A stretch of DNA of 39,499 nucleotides, from NCBI GenBank assembly GCA_026692885.1, contig JAPLNJ010000601.1, positions 1 through 39,499 of the forward strand, written 5' to 3'. The notes beneath the pieces are model-generated. The model saw only the letters and a program-made list of their open reading frames with translations. It was not told the DNA's origin and ran no database searches. A program made the translations under genes and the position numbers. This document shows, in pieces, positions 29,505-37,524 of this stretch (the stretch's first letter is position 1; the number at the start of each line of letters is the position of its first letter). The DNA comes from Planctomycetota bacterium (GTDB lineage Bacteria > Planctomycetota > Planctomycetia > Pirellulales > Pirellulaceae).

Positions 29505-32500
29505 TTCGCTCGGTGCGTTGGAGACCCGCACGAATTCCGCTCAGACCACGTTCACCCTCTCGGCCGTCACGCAGAGCGGCGATATCCAAATTGCGAATAC
29601 CGGCTCGCTGACCATCAGCGTCGTGGATGGCTTGAGCGGAGTCGTCCTGCAAGGTCCGAGCACCCACGGGTCAAGCGACAACATCGTGATCACCACGGCC
29701 AGTCCGCAGATCATCAATGCGGCCGTCGAGGATCTGGTCGGGGGCGATATCACCTTGGTCGCTCTGGGGAAGCTGAGCGCTGACGACTTGACTATCAACG
29801 CCAACGTCACGGCCACGGGGCCCTCCGGTGCCCACGGCGACATCACCCTGTACGCCGGAGACGACATCCTCTATCACGCGGGATTGATCTCCGCCTTCAA
29901 CACGGGCAATGTGAATCTGTACGCGGGTGTCGACCACACGGGCGGCACGGCCCAGGCCGGCAACGGGGCTGGCGACGTGGTGATGGATAGTGGGCGAAGC
30001 ATCACGTCCGGTACGGGGACCATCTCGGTCAAGGCCACGGGGAACATCGCCCTCAGTAGCTTGACCACCGGCGGTGGCTTGATCGTCAGTGCTGACGACA
30101 ACACCTTCGGCCTGGCGGACGGGACCGGCGCCATCATCGACAACCTGAGCGGCGAAACGGCCAATCTCAGCGGTGCTACGGCCGAACTGCGGGCCAGCAG
30201 TGGGATCGGCGATGGCGATGAGACCTCCGACGCGGACCTGAATACGCTGCTGGGCACCCTGGCCGCCTGGACCAACTCAGGCGATATCAACCTGGACAAT
30301 GACAACCTGGACGGCGACAACCTGGACGGCGACAACCTGGACAACGACGGGAACCTGATCCTGGGCACGGTGAACGGGCTCAGCGGGGTGACCATCGCCG
30401 ACACGGTGGCGAACGACAGCGGCGCGGACGAGATCGCGATCCGGACCACCGGTTCGCTGACGGTCAACCAAGCCGTGCAGAACCAGGACGGCGGCCGGAT
30501 CACGCTGGCGGCCGAGGGTCTGGCGGCCGGCCGGAATCTGAACGTCAACGCGGGCGTAACCGCCGCCGGCGCCAGTGCTCCGGTCACCCTGGCTGCCGGG
30601 GATTCGATTGACTTCGGTCCGGCCGGGGCGGTCAGCGCCGCGGGTACGGGCTTCGTGCTGGTCAGCGCCGGCACGGACTTCCAAGACGGGACCTGCCGGA
30701 ACGGACTGGCGACCGCGAATCTCAGCATGCAGGACGGGTCGCGGATTCAATCCGATGCAGGCGCAATTACACTCCGGGCACCGGGCGATGTGTTGCTGAG
30801 CGTGGTGAACGCCGACGCAGACGCGATGGGGGTTGCGGGCGATGTGCTGATCACGGCGGACTACGCCGGCGTGCAGGGCGGCTTGCAGGATGGGGTGGGC
30901 GCCATCCGGGACAATACCGAGGCCGAGACCGCCAACATCACGGGCAACCGCCTGGCCCTGCGGGCAGCCAGCGGGATTGGCGACGGAACCGCACCCAACA
31001 CGGCCGACGTCGACCTGGCGGTGACCACCCTGGCGGCCGTCACGGCTGGCGGCGACCTGCACGTCCAGGATCTGAATGGCGGCCTGACGATCGTGGCGTT
31101 CGACGGCCTGTCCGGGGTCACGATCAGCAACGGCGATGGCGCCGCGAGTGGCGCCGATGACATTACCATCCGGTCGAGTTCGTGGCTGACCGTAGCTCTC
31201 GATAACCCCGTGGTCAACAACGACGGCGGGAGTATCACGCTGGCGGCCGAGGGCAGCGACGACGCGGCCGATCTGACGATTAACGCCGATGTGCTGGCCA
31301 CGGGTGGCAACGGGAACCTGCTGCTGGATGCCGGCGATGACCTGTTTGACAACCTGGGCCTGATCGCTGCGGTGAATGGTGGCAATGTGACGCTGAACGC
31401 CGGAGTGGACTTCTACGACGGCAGCCCCCGGGGCGGGAACGCCGTCGGTGATGTGACCATGGTCAGCGGCCGCGTGATCCAGTCGGGCTCCGGCAAGATC
31501 TCGGTGACGGCGACGCACGACATTGCGATCAGCCAGCTGACCACCGGCGGAGATCTTGCCGTCAGTGCGGATGATCACACCTTTGGCCGGCAGGACGGCA
31601 GCGGCCAGATCGTGGACATCCTGTCCGGTGAGGCGGCTAACCTGATCGGCAATCTGGCCACCCTGCACGCCGCTACCGGGATCGGCGCGGCCGATGACGT
31701 CGATACGCAGCTGAACACCCTGGACGCGGAGAACGACGGGCTGTGCGGCGACCTGCGCGTCACCGAACTGGCGCAGGGTGGCGAACTGGGCCTGCGTTGG
31801 CTGAGCCAATCGAATCCGGCAGGTACGGGGAACACGGAAATCGTTACCGAGGACGGTTCGCTGACGGTCCAGCCCAATCAGGCTGGGGTGAAGATCGACG
31901 GCCGAGGCACCTTGCACCTGTTTGCCGACGGCGGCGACGGCAGCCACCTGTTGATCAACGACTCGATCGTGGCTACCAGCGGCACGGTGACCTTGGAAGC
32001 CGACGAGGACGTGCGGGCCGACTACGCCGGCGGCACAGTCACCACCGGCAGCGCGAACCTGTTGATCACGGCCGACAAAGATGCCGGCGGCAAGGCCGGG
32101 ACCACCAGCAACGGCACGATCCAATTCGTGGCCGGGGCCGACATCACGTCTACCAGCGGCACGATGACCTTCGCTTTTCCGGACTACGACGGCGCGTTGA
32201 ACAGTAACCTCCGCAGCACCACGGGGGTCGTGACCAAGCAGGGGCTGGGGATTCTGAACCTGAACGGAAACACGAATACCTATACCGGACCGACGCAGGT
32301 GCTGGCCGGTGCGCTGTTGGTCAACGGAGCGCTCACCACCGATGGCCCGAATCCGACTCTGGCTCGCACGGCCAGCGTGACCGTGTTCAGCGGTGCGTTG
32401 TTCGGTGGCGAAGGCACCCTCGGCGGCAGCACCGGCGGACGCGACGTGCTGGTCCAGACCGGGGCCGTGTTGAATCCCGGGCGGATCGATGCGGACGGCA

Positions 32501-35500
32501 CGCGCCGGACGGGCGCGTTGACGGTCAACGGAGACGTCACGCTCGAGGCGGGGTCCACGTTCCAGGTCCAGATCCTGGGCCTGACGGCGGGGACGCAGTA
32601 CGACCAATTGGTGGTCCGTGGGCAGGTAGAATTGACCGGCGACCTGACCGGTGCCGGCGGGGCGCAGCTGGATCTGGTGGGCGGCTTTTCGCTGCCTGTG
32701 GGTGCCCTCTTCCGGCTGATCAACAACGATCAGACCGACCGGATCGACAAGCGGTTCCAGGGCCGGCCGGAAGGGCAGTTTTTCTTCTGGAACAACCAGC
32801 GTCTGTATCTCACGTACAACGCCTGGGAGGGCAGCAACGACGTGGTGCTGACCCGTCCCGGCCTGTTCGACTTCAACGCGATGCCGGTGACGACCGCAGC
32901 CAACTACGCCCCGCTGAATACGGAAGGCGTGACCAACTGGGCCCAACGCAAGACGACCTCCAACGAGGCCGGCTGGACCGCGTACACCGCCATGGCCACG
33001 AGTGTGGGCAATATTTCTGCGCCCAGTGCGTACACGCCCGTCGATCTGCTCCGGGACCTGCACTTCACCGGCACGTCCGCGACCTTCTACGTCGATGTGG
33101 TAGCCAACCAAGCGTATCAAGCCACCGTCACTTCAGGAGACTATAGCTCCGAGCACGACGCCTCGCAGTTCACCGTGTCGGGGGGTGCGGTCGGTGGGGT
33201 GACGGGCACGGCGGTCACCGCGCTGGCCCAGTTCGCGCAGCTCGTGTTGGCCCCGGTGGCGGTGGCCGATTTGGGCGCGGGCCGGGGCAGCTTGCAGACA
33301 GAAATGCGGTACGCGGGCGGCAAGAGCGGTTGGACCGCCGCGATCAACGGTCTGGAAATCTCGCCGGTGAATGCCGTGGGACGGTTCCTGATCGTCCGAG
33401 ACTCGGGCGACGCCCTGTTGTCGGCCGACGGCCTGACGAGGGATCATTACACCGGCAGCGGCGCGCCACCCGACACGTTGATTACACTGACCCTGGATCG
33501 CGGATCCCTGGCTGGCAACGACGTGGACGCCTACCTGCAGGGCGTGCAATTGCGGACGGACAGCTGCGGCGCATTCGGCTTCTGGCTGCAACGGCCTGGC
33601 GGCAGCGGCGACGCCAGTGGTTGGATTACCGTGAACTTCAGCGGCTGGGAGCTGGATGGCCGGTCCACCGGCGCCGCGACGTATCGTTACGTAGAGCTCC
33701 CGGCCCCCGCCAACCTCGCGCCCCTCGTGACCGCGAGCCAAGCCCAGGTGACCGCCAGTGAAGGCAGCACCGCGGTCACCACCGGCACGTTTGTCGACCC
33801 GGACAGCGGCGACCTGGTAACGCTCACGGCCTCGGTCGGCAAGGTCACCTACTCCGCCGGAACCAGTGGCACCTGGAATTGGTCCTGGCCCACCAGCGAT
33901 GGTCCGTTGGAAAGTCAGAAGGTGACCCTGACGGCCAGCGATACCCGCGACGTCCACGGCGGCGTGACCACCACCACCTTCGATTTGCTCGTCACGGACG
34001 TGGCGCCCACGCTGACGCTCAGCGGTGCCGACACGGTGCCGGAAGCGTCGCCGTACACGCTGACCCTGGGCGCGGTGAGCGATCCGGGAACGGACACAGT
34101 CCAGCAGTACCTGATCCACTGGGGGGACAACCAGACGACCACGATCACGGCGGCGGCCCTGCCCGCGAACCGGCAGCTGACGCACACCTATGCCGACGGC
34201 CCGACGGTGCCCACGCTTACGGTGGATGTGGTGGATGAAGACGGCACCCATCTGGCCGTGGCAGCTTCGGCGGTGCGGGTCAGCAATGTCGTGCCGCAAA
34301 TGACTGTCAGCGGGGCCGTGCGCATCAACGAAGGCGCGTCCTACACGCTGACGCTGGGCAGCGTGACCGATCCGGGGACGGACACGGTTCAACAGTACGT
34401 GATCCACTGGGGCGACCAGTGGACGACCACCATCCCGGTGGGCGCGCTGCCGGCCAATCGTCAGGTGCCGCACACGTACGCGGATGGTTCCGCCACGCCA
34501 CTGATCAGCGTGGATCTGATCGACGAAGATGGCACGTTTACGGCCGTGGCCACGCGACCGGTCATAGTCGACAACGTGGCGCCGACAATGCCGGTCAGCG
34601 GTGCGTCGACGGTGGCCGAAGGCAGTCCTTACACGCTGACCCTGGGTGTCGTGACGGATCCCGGCATGGATACGATCTCGCAGTACGTGATTCACTGGGG
34701 CGACAACCTGACGAGTACCGTGCTGACGGCGAACCTGCCCGCCAACCGGCAGGTGCTGCATACCTACGCCAACGGCCCCCTCACGGCCAGTCTGACCGTG
34801 GACCTAGTGGACGAGGACGGCACGTACACGAACGTGGCCAACCAGACGGTCAGCGTCACCAATGTGACGCCGAGTTTCGCCCCCGGTCCCGGCGTGCTGA
34901 TCCGGGCGAATTCCCTCTTCCAACGCACACTCAATTTCACGGACCCAGGCGCGGATAGCTGGAGCGGGTCGGTGAACTGGGCCGACGGCACGTCCCAAGC
35001 GTTGGTCATCAATCCGGCCACGAAGTCGTTCAGCCTGAGCCATACCTACGCCGCCGACAGGAACTATCTGGTCAGCCTCACGGTCAGCGACGGGGGCGGC
35101 AGCCAGACGCAGACGTTCCAGATCACGGTCAGCTCGAAAGTGGACTACACGGTGGTGGGCGCCGACGCGGGTTATCAGCCGCGGGTACAGGTGTTCGACA
35201 CGATCACGAAACAGTTGAAGTACGACTTCCTGGCTTATGAAGCAACCTATCGGGGCGGCGTGCGGGTGGCGACCGGCGACTTTGATGGGGACGGCACGCC
35301 AGACATTGTGACGGTGCCGGGCCGCAGTCGGGCGCCGGACATCAAGGTGTTCAGCGGCGCGACGGGTGCGTTATTGGTCACGTTGCCGGCCGCGATGACG
35401 GGCAACTACGGCCGCACATTCCTGGATGGCTTGAACGTGGTAGTAGCCGATGTCAACGGCGACGGCCGGCCGGACATCGTGACGGTGCCGACGTATCGGC

Positions 35501-36153
35501 AGTCGGTGGTCAAGGTCTTCCAGACGCCGTTGTTGGTGAGCGATCTGGCGACGTACACCAAGTGGAGCGTGCCGCGGAGCTTCAATGCCTTTGCCGACTA
35601 CAGCGCGTTCTTGGGCGGGGCCAGCCTGGCGGCGGCCGACCTGACGGGCGACGGCAAGGCAGAGATCGTGGTGGCGTCGGGGTCGGGCATGGCCGGTCTG
35701 GTGCGGGTGTTCAACGTCAGCACGGCCGCGGCGTCCTATACCGCGATCCGGCAGATCACGGATCCCGACTCCATGTTCCGCGGCGGGTTGTCGGTGGCGG
35801 TCGGGGATGTGAACGGCGACGGGAAGCCCGACATCATCACCGGGACGTTGGCGTTGGGGAATTCCTGGGTGCGGGTGTACGACGGAAACGGGACCGGCAG
35901 CGTGCCGCTGAACGCCTTCCGGGCGTTCTCGGCGGCGGGCGACAATCCCCAAGCCGCGGTGCAAGTGCTGCTGCGGGACATCGACGGGGACGGTAAGGCG
36001 GAAGTCCTGGCGGCTCAAGGCCCGAACGGGACGGCCAGCGGGACCGTGGTGAACAGCAAGCCGATCCGCTGCTTCAAGCCGCTGGACGGCAGCCAGGTCG
36101 ACAATTTCTTCGCCACCTCGCCCGACTTCGCCGGGGGATTGTTCTTGGGTTGA
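29410..36153 (+). CDS. Giant surface protein, C-terminal part in a shifted frame (PKD repeats and FG-GAP propeller)
   Basis: This frame opens at an ATG at 29410, inside the preceding reading frame, and stops at 36151-36153. The first ~24 codons are unlike their surroundings. Coherent repeat sequence begins at NGIGD (29482), exactly where the upstream frame loses sense, so I read this as the continuation of the same gene after a frameshift, not as a separate gene. There is no signal peptide. Domains in order: three and a half ~240-residue modules (29488-31980), a PATR-like strand repeat (32224-32480), a beta-sandwich region (32880-33710), an Ig-like domain (33730-34010), three near-identical PKD domains plus a diverged fourth (34021-35133), and five FG-GAP/VCBS calcium loops (35278-36010). 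The ending FAGGLFLG resembles the usual C-terminus of FG-GAP planctomycete proteins, so the 3' end looks intact. Confidence 0.88.
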   Translation: MSPWAAWSRRAKPPLPRCMTGSSRNGIGDAGDSLGALETRTNSAQTTFTLSAVTQSGDIQIANTGSLTISVVDGLSGVVLQGPSTHGSSDNIVITTASPQIINAAVEDLVGGDITLVALGKLSADDLTINANVTATGPSGAHGDITLYAGDDILYHAGLISAFNTGNVNLYAGVDHTGGTAQAGNGAGDVVMDSGRSITSGTGTISVKATGNIALSSLTTGGGLIVSADDNTFGLADGTGAIIDNLSGETANLSGATAELRASSGIGDGDETSDADLNTLLGTLAAWTNSGDINLDNDNLDGDNLDGDNLDNDGNLILGTVNGLSGVTIADTVANDSGADEIAIRTTGSLTVNQAVQNQDGGRITLAAEGLAAGRNLNVNAGVTAAGASAPVTLAAGDSIDFGPAGAVSAAGTGFVLVSAGTDFQDGTCRNGLATANLSMQDGSRIQSDAGAITLRAPGDVLLSVVNADADAMGVAGDVLITADYAGVQGGLQDGVGAIRDNTEAETANITGNRLALRAASGIGDGTAPNTADVDLAVTTLAAVTAGGDLHVQDLNGGLTIVAFDGLSGVTISNGDGAASGADDITIRSSSWLTVALDNPVVNNDGGSITLAAEGSDDAADLTINADVLATGGNGNLLLDAGDDLFDNLGLIAAVNGGNVTLNAGVDFYDGSPRGGNAVGDVTMVSGRVIQSGSGKISVTATHDIAISQLTTGGDLAVSADDHTFGRQDGSGQIVDILSGEAANLIGNLATLHAATGIGAADDVDTQLNTLDAENDGLCGDLRVTELAQGGELGLRWLSQSNPAGTGNTEIVTEDGSLTVQPNQAGVKIDGRGTLHLFADGGDGSHLLINDSIVATSGTVTLEADEDVRADYAGGTVTTGSANLLITADKDAGGKAGTTSNGTIQFVAGADITSTSGTMTFAFPDYDGALNSNLRSTTGVVTKQGLGILNLNGNTNTYTGPTQVLAGALLVNGALTTDGPNPTLARTASVTVFSGALFGGEGTLGGSTGGRDVLVQTGAVLNPGRIDADGTRRTGALTVNGDVTLEAGSTFQVQILGLTAGTQYDQLVVRGQVELTGDLTGAGGAQLDLVGGFSLPVGALFRLINNDQTDRIDKRFQGRPEGQFFFWNNQRLYLTYNAWEGSNDVVLTRPGLFDFNAMPVTTAANYAPLNTEGVTNWAQRKTTSNEAGWTAYTAMATSVGNISAPSAYTPVDLLRDLHFTGTSATFYVDVVANQAYQATVTSGDYSSEHDASQFTVSGGAVGGVTGTAVTALAQFAQLVLAPVAVADLGAGRGSLQTEMRYAGGKSGWTAAINGLEISPVNAVGRFLIVRDSGDALLSADGLTRDHYTGSGAPPDTLITLTLDRGSLAGNDVDAYLQGVQLRTDSCGAFGFWLQRPGGSGDASGWITVNFSGWELDGRSTGAATYRYVELPAPANLAPLVTASQAQVTASEGSTAVTTGTFVDPDSGDLVTLTASVGKVTYSAGTSGTWNWSWPTSDGPLESQKVTLTASDTRDVHGGVTTTTFDLLVTDVAPTLTLSGADTVPEASPYTLTLGAVSDPGTDTVQQYLIHWGDNQTTTITAAALPANRQLTHTYADGPTVPTLTVDVVDEDGTHLAVAASAVRVSNVVPQMTVSGAVRINEGASYTLTLGSVTDPGTDTVQQYVIHWGDQWTTTIPVGALPANRQVPHTYADGSATPLISVDLIDEDGTFTAVATRPVIVDNVAPTMPVSGASTVAEGSPYTLTLGVVTDPGMDTISQYVIHWGDNLTSTVLTANLPANRQVLHTYANGPLTASLTVDLVDEDGTYTNVANQTVSVTNVTPSFAPGPGVLIRANSLFQRTLNFTDPGADSWSGSVNWADGTSQALVINPATKSFSLSHTYAADRNYLVSLTVSDGGGSQTQTFQITVSSKVDYTVVGADAGYQPRVQVFDTITKQLKYDFLAYEATYRGGVRVATGDFDGDGTPDIVTVPGRSRAPDIKVFSGATGALLVTLPAAMTGNYGRTFLDGLNVVVADVNGDGRPDIVTVPTYRQSVVKVFQTPLLVSDLATYTKWSVPRSFNAFADYSAFLGGASLAAADLTGDGKAEIVVASGSGMAGLVRVFNVSTAAASYTAIRQITDPDSMFRGGLSVAVGDVNGDGKPDIITGTLALGNSWVRVYDGNGTGSVPLNAFRAFSAAGDNPQAAVQVLLRDIDGDGKAEVLAAQGPNGTASGTVVNSKPIRCFKPLDGSQVDNFFATSPDFAGGLFLG
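29476..29485 (+). other. Frameshift site in the giant gene
   Basis: Upstream, ITSLYDRIV makes sense in one frame. Downstream, NGIGDAGDSLGALETRTN makes sense in the next. Removing one base between 29476 and 29482 would give DRIVANGIGDAGD without a stop. Compared with later copies of the same module, the stretch that normally precedes GIGD (a segment like ETANLSGATAELRAS) is also missing here, so more than one base may be lost. I see no slippery heptamer at the junction. Confidence 0.75.
29488..31980 (+). repeat. Three and a half ~240-residue modules, also found in the second LEPRxLL gene
   Basis: Units start at about 29488, 30208 and 30976, with a partial one from about 31680. Each follows GIGD-x-n-LxT, a strand set ending GDI or GDL, VDGLSGV or VNGLSGV, ITT-x-SLTV, a GGxITLAA strand, DLTINANVTATG, AGDDI, GLISA, AGVD, MxSGRxIxSGxGxISV, LTTGGxLxVSADD, TFGxxDGxGxI, and DxLSGExANL before the next GIGD. 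The partial unit continues GRGTLHLFADGGD and INDSIVATSG. Gene 2 (38169-39277) carries the same order once. Confidence 0.8.
30289..30345 (+). repeat. 15-bp tandem repeat encoding DNLDG units
   Basis: GACAACCTGGACGGC occurs exactly at 30301-30315 and 30316-30330, with near copies on either side (30289-30300 and 30331-30345). It adds a D/N/L-only stretch to the loop of one ~240-residue module that is absent from the sister modules, so it looks like a recent slippage expansion that kept the frame. Confidence 0.85.
32224..32480 (+). other. PATR-like passenger-associated strand repeat
   Basis: GVVTKQGLGILNLNGN followed by TYTGPTQVLAGALLVNG and, after a spacer, SGALFGGEGTLGG matches the passenger-associated transport repeat pattern (LTKxGxGTLxLxGxNTYTGxTxVxxGTLxV). 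In autotransporters such repeats mark beta-helix passengers. Here the repeat follows the ~240-residue modules and precedes the beta-sandwich region. No autotransporter barrel is present, so export by type V secretion is not supported. Confidence 0.75.
32880..33710 (+). other. Beta-sandwich region, possibly sugar-binding
   Basis: Contains DLLRDLHFTGTSATFYVDVVAN (split here as DLLRDLHF and ATFYVDV) and YQATVTSGDYSSEHDASQF. This resembles the galactose-binding-like N-terminal domains of planctomycete polysaccharide-active and giant proteins (pattern LLRDxHxxxxATFxVDLPxGxYxVTxxxGD). A second sandwich follows, with WTAAINGLEISP and VQLRTDSCGAFGFWL. The fold call is by motif memory only, and ligand binding is a guess. 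Confidence 0.45.
33730..34010 (+). other. Ig/cadherin-like domain
   Basis: Begins VTASEGSTAVTTGTF and VDPDSGDLVTLTASVG, then WNWSWPTSDG and QKVTLTASD, ending TTTFDLLVTDVAP. The pattern EGxxxxxxGxFxDPDxxDxVTLTASxG is a common Ig-like unit before PKD domains in planctomycete giant proteins. Probably a structural spacer. Confidence 0.65.
34021..34884 (+). repeat. Three PKD domains with an exact 288-bp period
   Basis: Equivalent codons fall at 34021, 34309 and 34597, a 96-residue period with no indels. Shared landmarks are SYTLTLG or PYTLTLG, DPGTDT or DPGMDT, QYxIHWGD (the PKD W-G-D core), LPANRQ, HTYA and VDxxDEDGT. Strong conservation at DNA level points to recent tandem duplication. PKD domains are usually surface spacers or weak ligand-binding domains. 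Confidence 0.9.
34885..35133 (+). other. Diverged fourth PKD domain
   Basis: Begins near VLIRANSLFQRTL, has FTDPGADSWSGSVNWADGT (W-A-D in place of W-G-D), LSHTYAADRNYLVSLTV and SDGGGSQTQTF, and leads straight into the FG-GAP region. It is shorter and clearly older than the three tandem copies. Confidence 0.8.
35140..36150 (+). other. FG-GAP/VCBS beta-propeller with five calcium loops
   Basis: DFDGDGTPDIVT (35278), DVNGDGRPDIVT (35449), DLTGDGKAEIVV (35638), DVNGDGKPDIIT (35808) and DIDGDGKAEVLA (35979) are spaced about 170-190 bases apart, each with D-x-D/N/T-G-D-G calcium ligands. Together they suggest a propeller or integrin-like head at the C-terminus. In planctomycetes this domain usually ends the protein, as here (FAGGLFLG stop). 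Confidence 0.92.
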
Positions 36154-36655
36154 TTCGACGCTCTGCCTTTGGTGATCGAGGCCGTTGGGAAACGTAGCCT
36201 GTCTTGCGAATTCCTCAGGCCACGCAAGTCGCCGCCGCTGGCTCGGCTTGTGAGCGGCAAGGCGCTAACCGCCGGTGACGGTACGGACGATCGCTTGTGG
36301 CGGAAGGTGAATAGCGATTATCAGCTGCAGTACAGCACGGATGGCACCACGTATCAGACCGGATTAGTCATGGTGGCCGGAACGAGGTCGCACAAGGCCA
36401 TGCCGGAACGGCGCAACCGACGCTCGCAGGAAGAACCCGCTTGGTGCAGACGCCACGCGCCGGAAGCGACCGAAGTTCCGGCAGTGCTTCCGGTTGCTTG
36501 TTCCGGCCTACAGGAGTATGAATAATCCGGTATGATTGGCGACGTGTCGTAAACACCCCGCGTCCCAGCGTTAAGTAACGGCGCGCGTCGCCGCAGCGAC
36601 TGCCCGCCAGAACAATTCGCCTGCAGCGGCGCGCCTCGGACCCCGCACGTCACGC
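36154..36655. other. Intergenic gap with a gene relic; no intact gene
   Basis: 502 bases between the giant gene and the 275-residue protein. Bases 36247-36366 hold a relic of an LEPRxLL gene, annotated separately. Around 36462-36507 there are imperfect CCGGAAGC/GCTTCCGG inverted pairs that could fold weakly. TATGAT at 36531-36536 resembles a -10 box, but no convincing -35 lies at the right distance. GGCGCGC (36580-36586) and GCGCGCC (36629-36635) form a 7-base inverted pair of doubtful meaning. No clear terminator follows the giant gene. Confidence 0.5.
36247..36366 (+). pseudogene. Relic of the N-terminal region of a third LEPRxLL-family gene
   Basis: In frame, LTAGDGTDDRLW and RKVNSDYQLQYSTDGTTYQ align with FAGDAADDQLW and LRVNATGQLEYSTNGSSYT, the segment just after LEPRMML in the second LEPRxLL gene. 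Shared residues include AGD, DD, LW, VN, QL, YST, G and Y over about 40 positions, without gaps. The bases before it (LRPRKSPPLA) may be a decayed LEPR motif, but that is uncertain. After the match the sequence becomes unlike any repeat of the family, and the small frame it lies in (36169-36525) lacks the features of a gene. It implies that another copy of the family once started here. Confidence 0.6.
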
Positions 36656-37483
36656 ATGAACCGGCCCACCGAAAAAGCCCTGCACCTGTTCCAACTCCTG
36701 GAGCAGCTCCCCATCGTGGGCGCTGAGGCCTCCTTCAAGATGCAACACGGCCTTTTGTTGCGTCACCGTCTGCTGTGGGCCATCAGCACGCGCGACCTGC
36801 CTCCCGAGCGTCTGCTGGAGATTTGTCTTCGTTTGGACATGCCACCCGACCAGCGCAACACGCTGCAGCAGCAACTCGCGGGCGCCAACGCCGTATTCTT
36901 TGGGTTCGAGGAAACCGACGCGACCTGTGGCTACCGGGTGTACCTGGAGTTCTGGGAACAACTCCAGGCGGCCCTGCAGCGCCAGCCCGCGGCGACCGCT
37001 CCGGCCGAGCCCGCGTTGCTCCATCTGGGATTCAAGTGGGACGCCTTCGACAACCGCGCCGCGTCCATTGCTCACTACCACTGCTATCCTGGGCTGTCGG
37101 TACGAGATTCACTCGCTCGCTTGACGGAGATCTACCGTGCCCATCCCACGCGTGTTCCGGAGACGGTCGCCACCAGCCTGATCCGCTTCGCGGCCAGCCG
37201 CATTGATGCCACCAGCGAAGCGTTCATCTACCTCGAGGCGACCGAGGGAACGAGTCCACGGCTTTCCTTCGACATCAATTTGTACAAGGCGAGACTCCGC
37301 GTAGCAGAGGTGTCTCCGTGGCTGATGCAGTTGCGTGACTACTATGAGCTGCGCGGTGGGCCGTTCGACGCGTTCTCTGCCACCATCGGCAGTCGCACCT
37401 TGGCCCATCTCTCGGGCGGCATCGACCGTCGCGGCCACGATTTCTTCACCGTCTATTACCGGATCGATGATGTCTGCCGATGA
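36656..37483 (+). CDS. Conserved-looking 275-residue protein of unknown function
   Basis: ATG at 36656, TGA at 37481-37483. There is no signal peptide, transmembrane stretch or repeat, so it is probably cytoplasmic, unlike both neighbours. The N-terminal third is helical (KALHLFQLLEQLP, LLRHRLLWAIS, TLQQQLAGANAVFFGFEE). The middle has YRVYLEFWEQLQ and LLHLGFKWDAF. The C-terminal part has RLSFDINLYKARL, PWLMQLRDYYELRGG and AHLSGGIDRRGHDFFTVYY. The last motifs look conserved, and I have a vague memory of similar uncharacterised proteins in cyanobacteria, but I cannot name a family. No Shine-Dalgarno sequence is visible before the ATG. This start gives the longest frame; the next Met (36740) would cut off the first helix. 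Base and codon use look like ordinary protein-coding GC-rich DNA. Confidence 0.8.
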   Translation: MNRPTEKALHLFQLLEQLPIVGAEASFKMQHGLLLRHRLLWAISTRDLPPERLLEICLRLDMPPDQRNTLQQQLAGANAVFFGFEETDATCGYRVYLEFWEQLQAALQRQPAATAPAEPALLHLGFKWDAFDNRAASIAHYHCYPGLSVRDSLARLTEIYRAHPTRVPETVATSLIRFAASRIDATSEAFIYLEATEGTSPRLSFDINLYKARLRVAEVSPWLMQLRDYYELRGGPFDAFSATIGSRTLAHLSGGIDRRGHDFFTVYYRIDDVCR

Positions 37484-37524
37484 GCCTGCTCGGGTGTTCC
37501 GGCGGCGCGCCAACGTCCATTGGG

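Noticed and set aside
29470..29490. Programmed ribosomal frameshifting as the cause of the frame breaks
   Set aside because: No slippery heptamer or obvious following pseudoknot at 29476, 38169 or 39262, and residues are missing at the breaks, which recoding would not explain.
30289..30345. Pentapeptide-repeat protein (DNLDG units)
   Set aside because: Only three to four units, inside a different module; far too few for a pentapeptide-repeat helix.
34021..34884. CRISPR-like periodic array
   Set aside because: The 288-base period lies within a coding frame and the repeats are whole PKD domains, with no short repeat-spacer structure.
36169..36525. A real 118-codon gene
   Set aside because: Only its central 40 codons resemble anything (an LEPRxLL family segment). 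The rest is Arg-rich noise, with no ribosome binding site.
36531..36536. TATGAT as a promoter -10 box for the 275-residue gene
   Set aside because: No credible -35 at 16-18 bases, and planctomycete promoters are poorly defined. Left as a note only.
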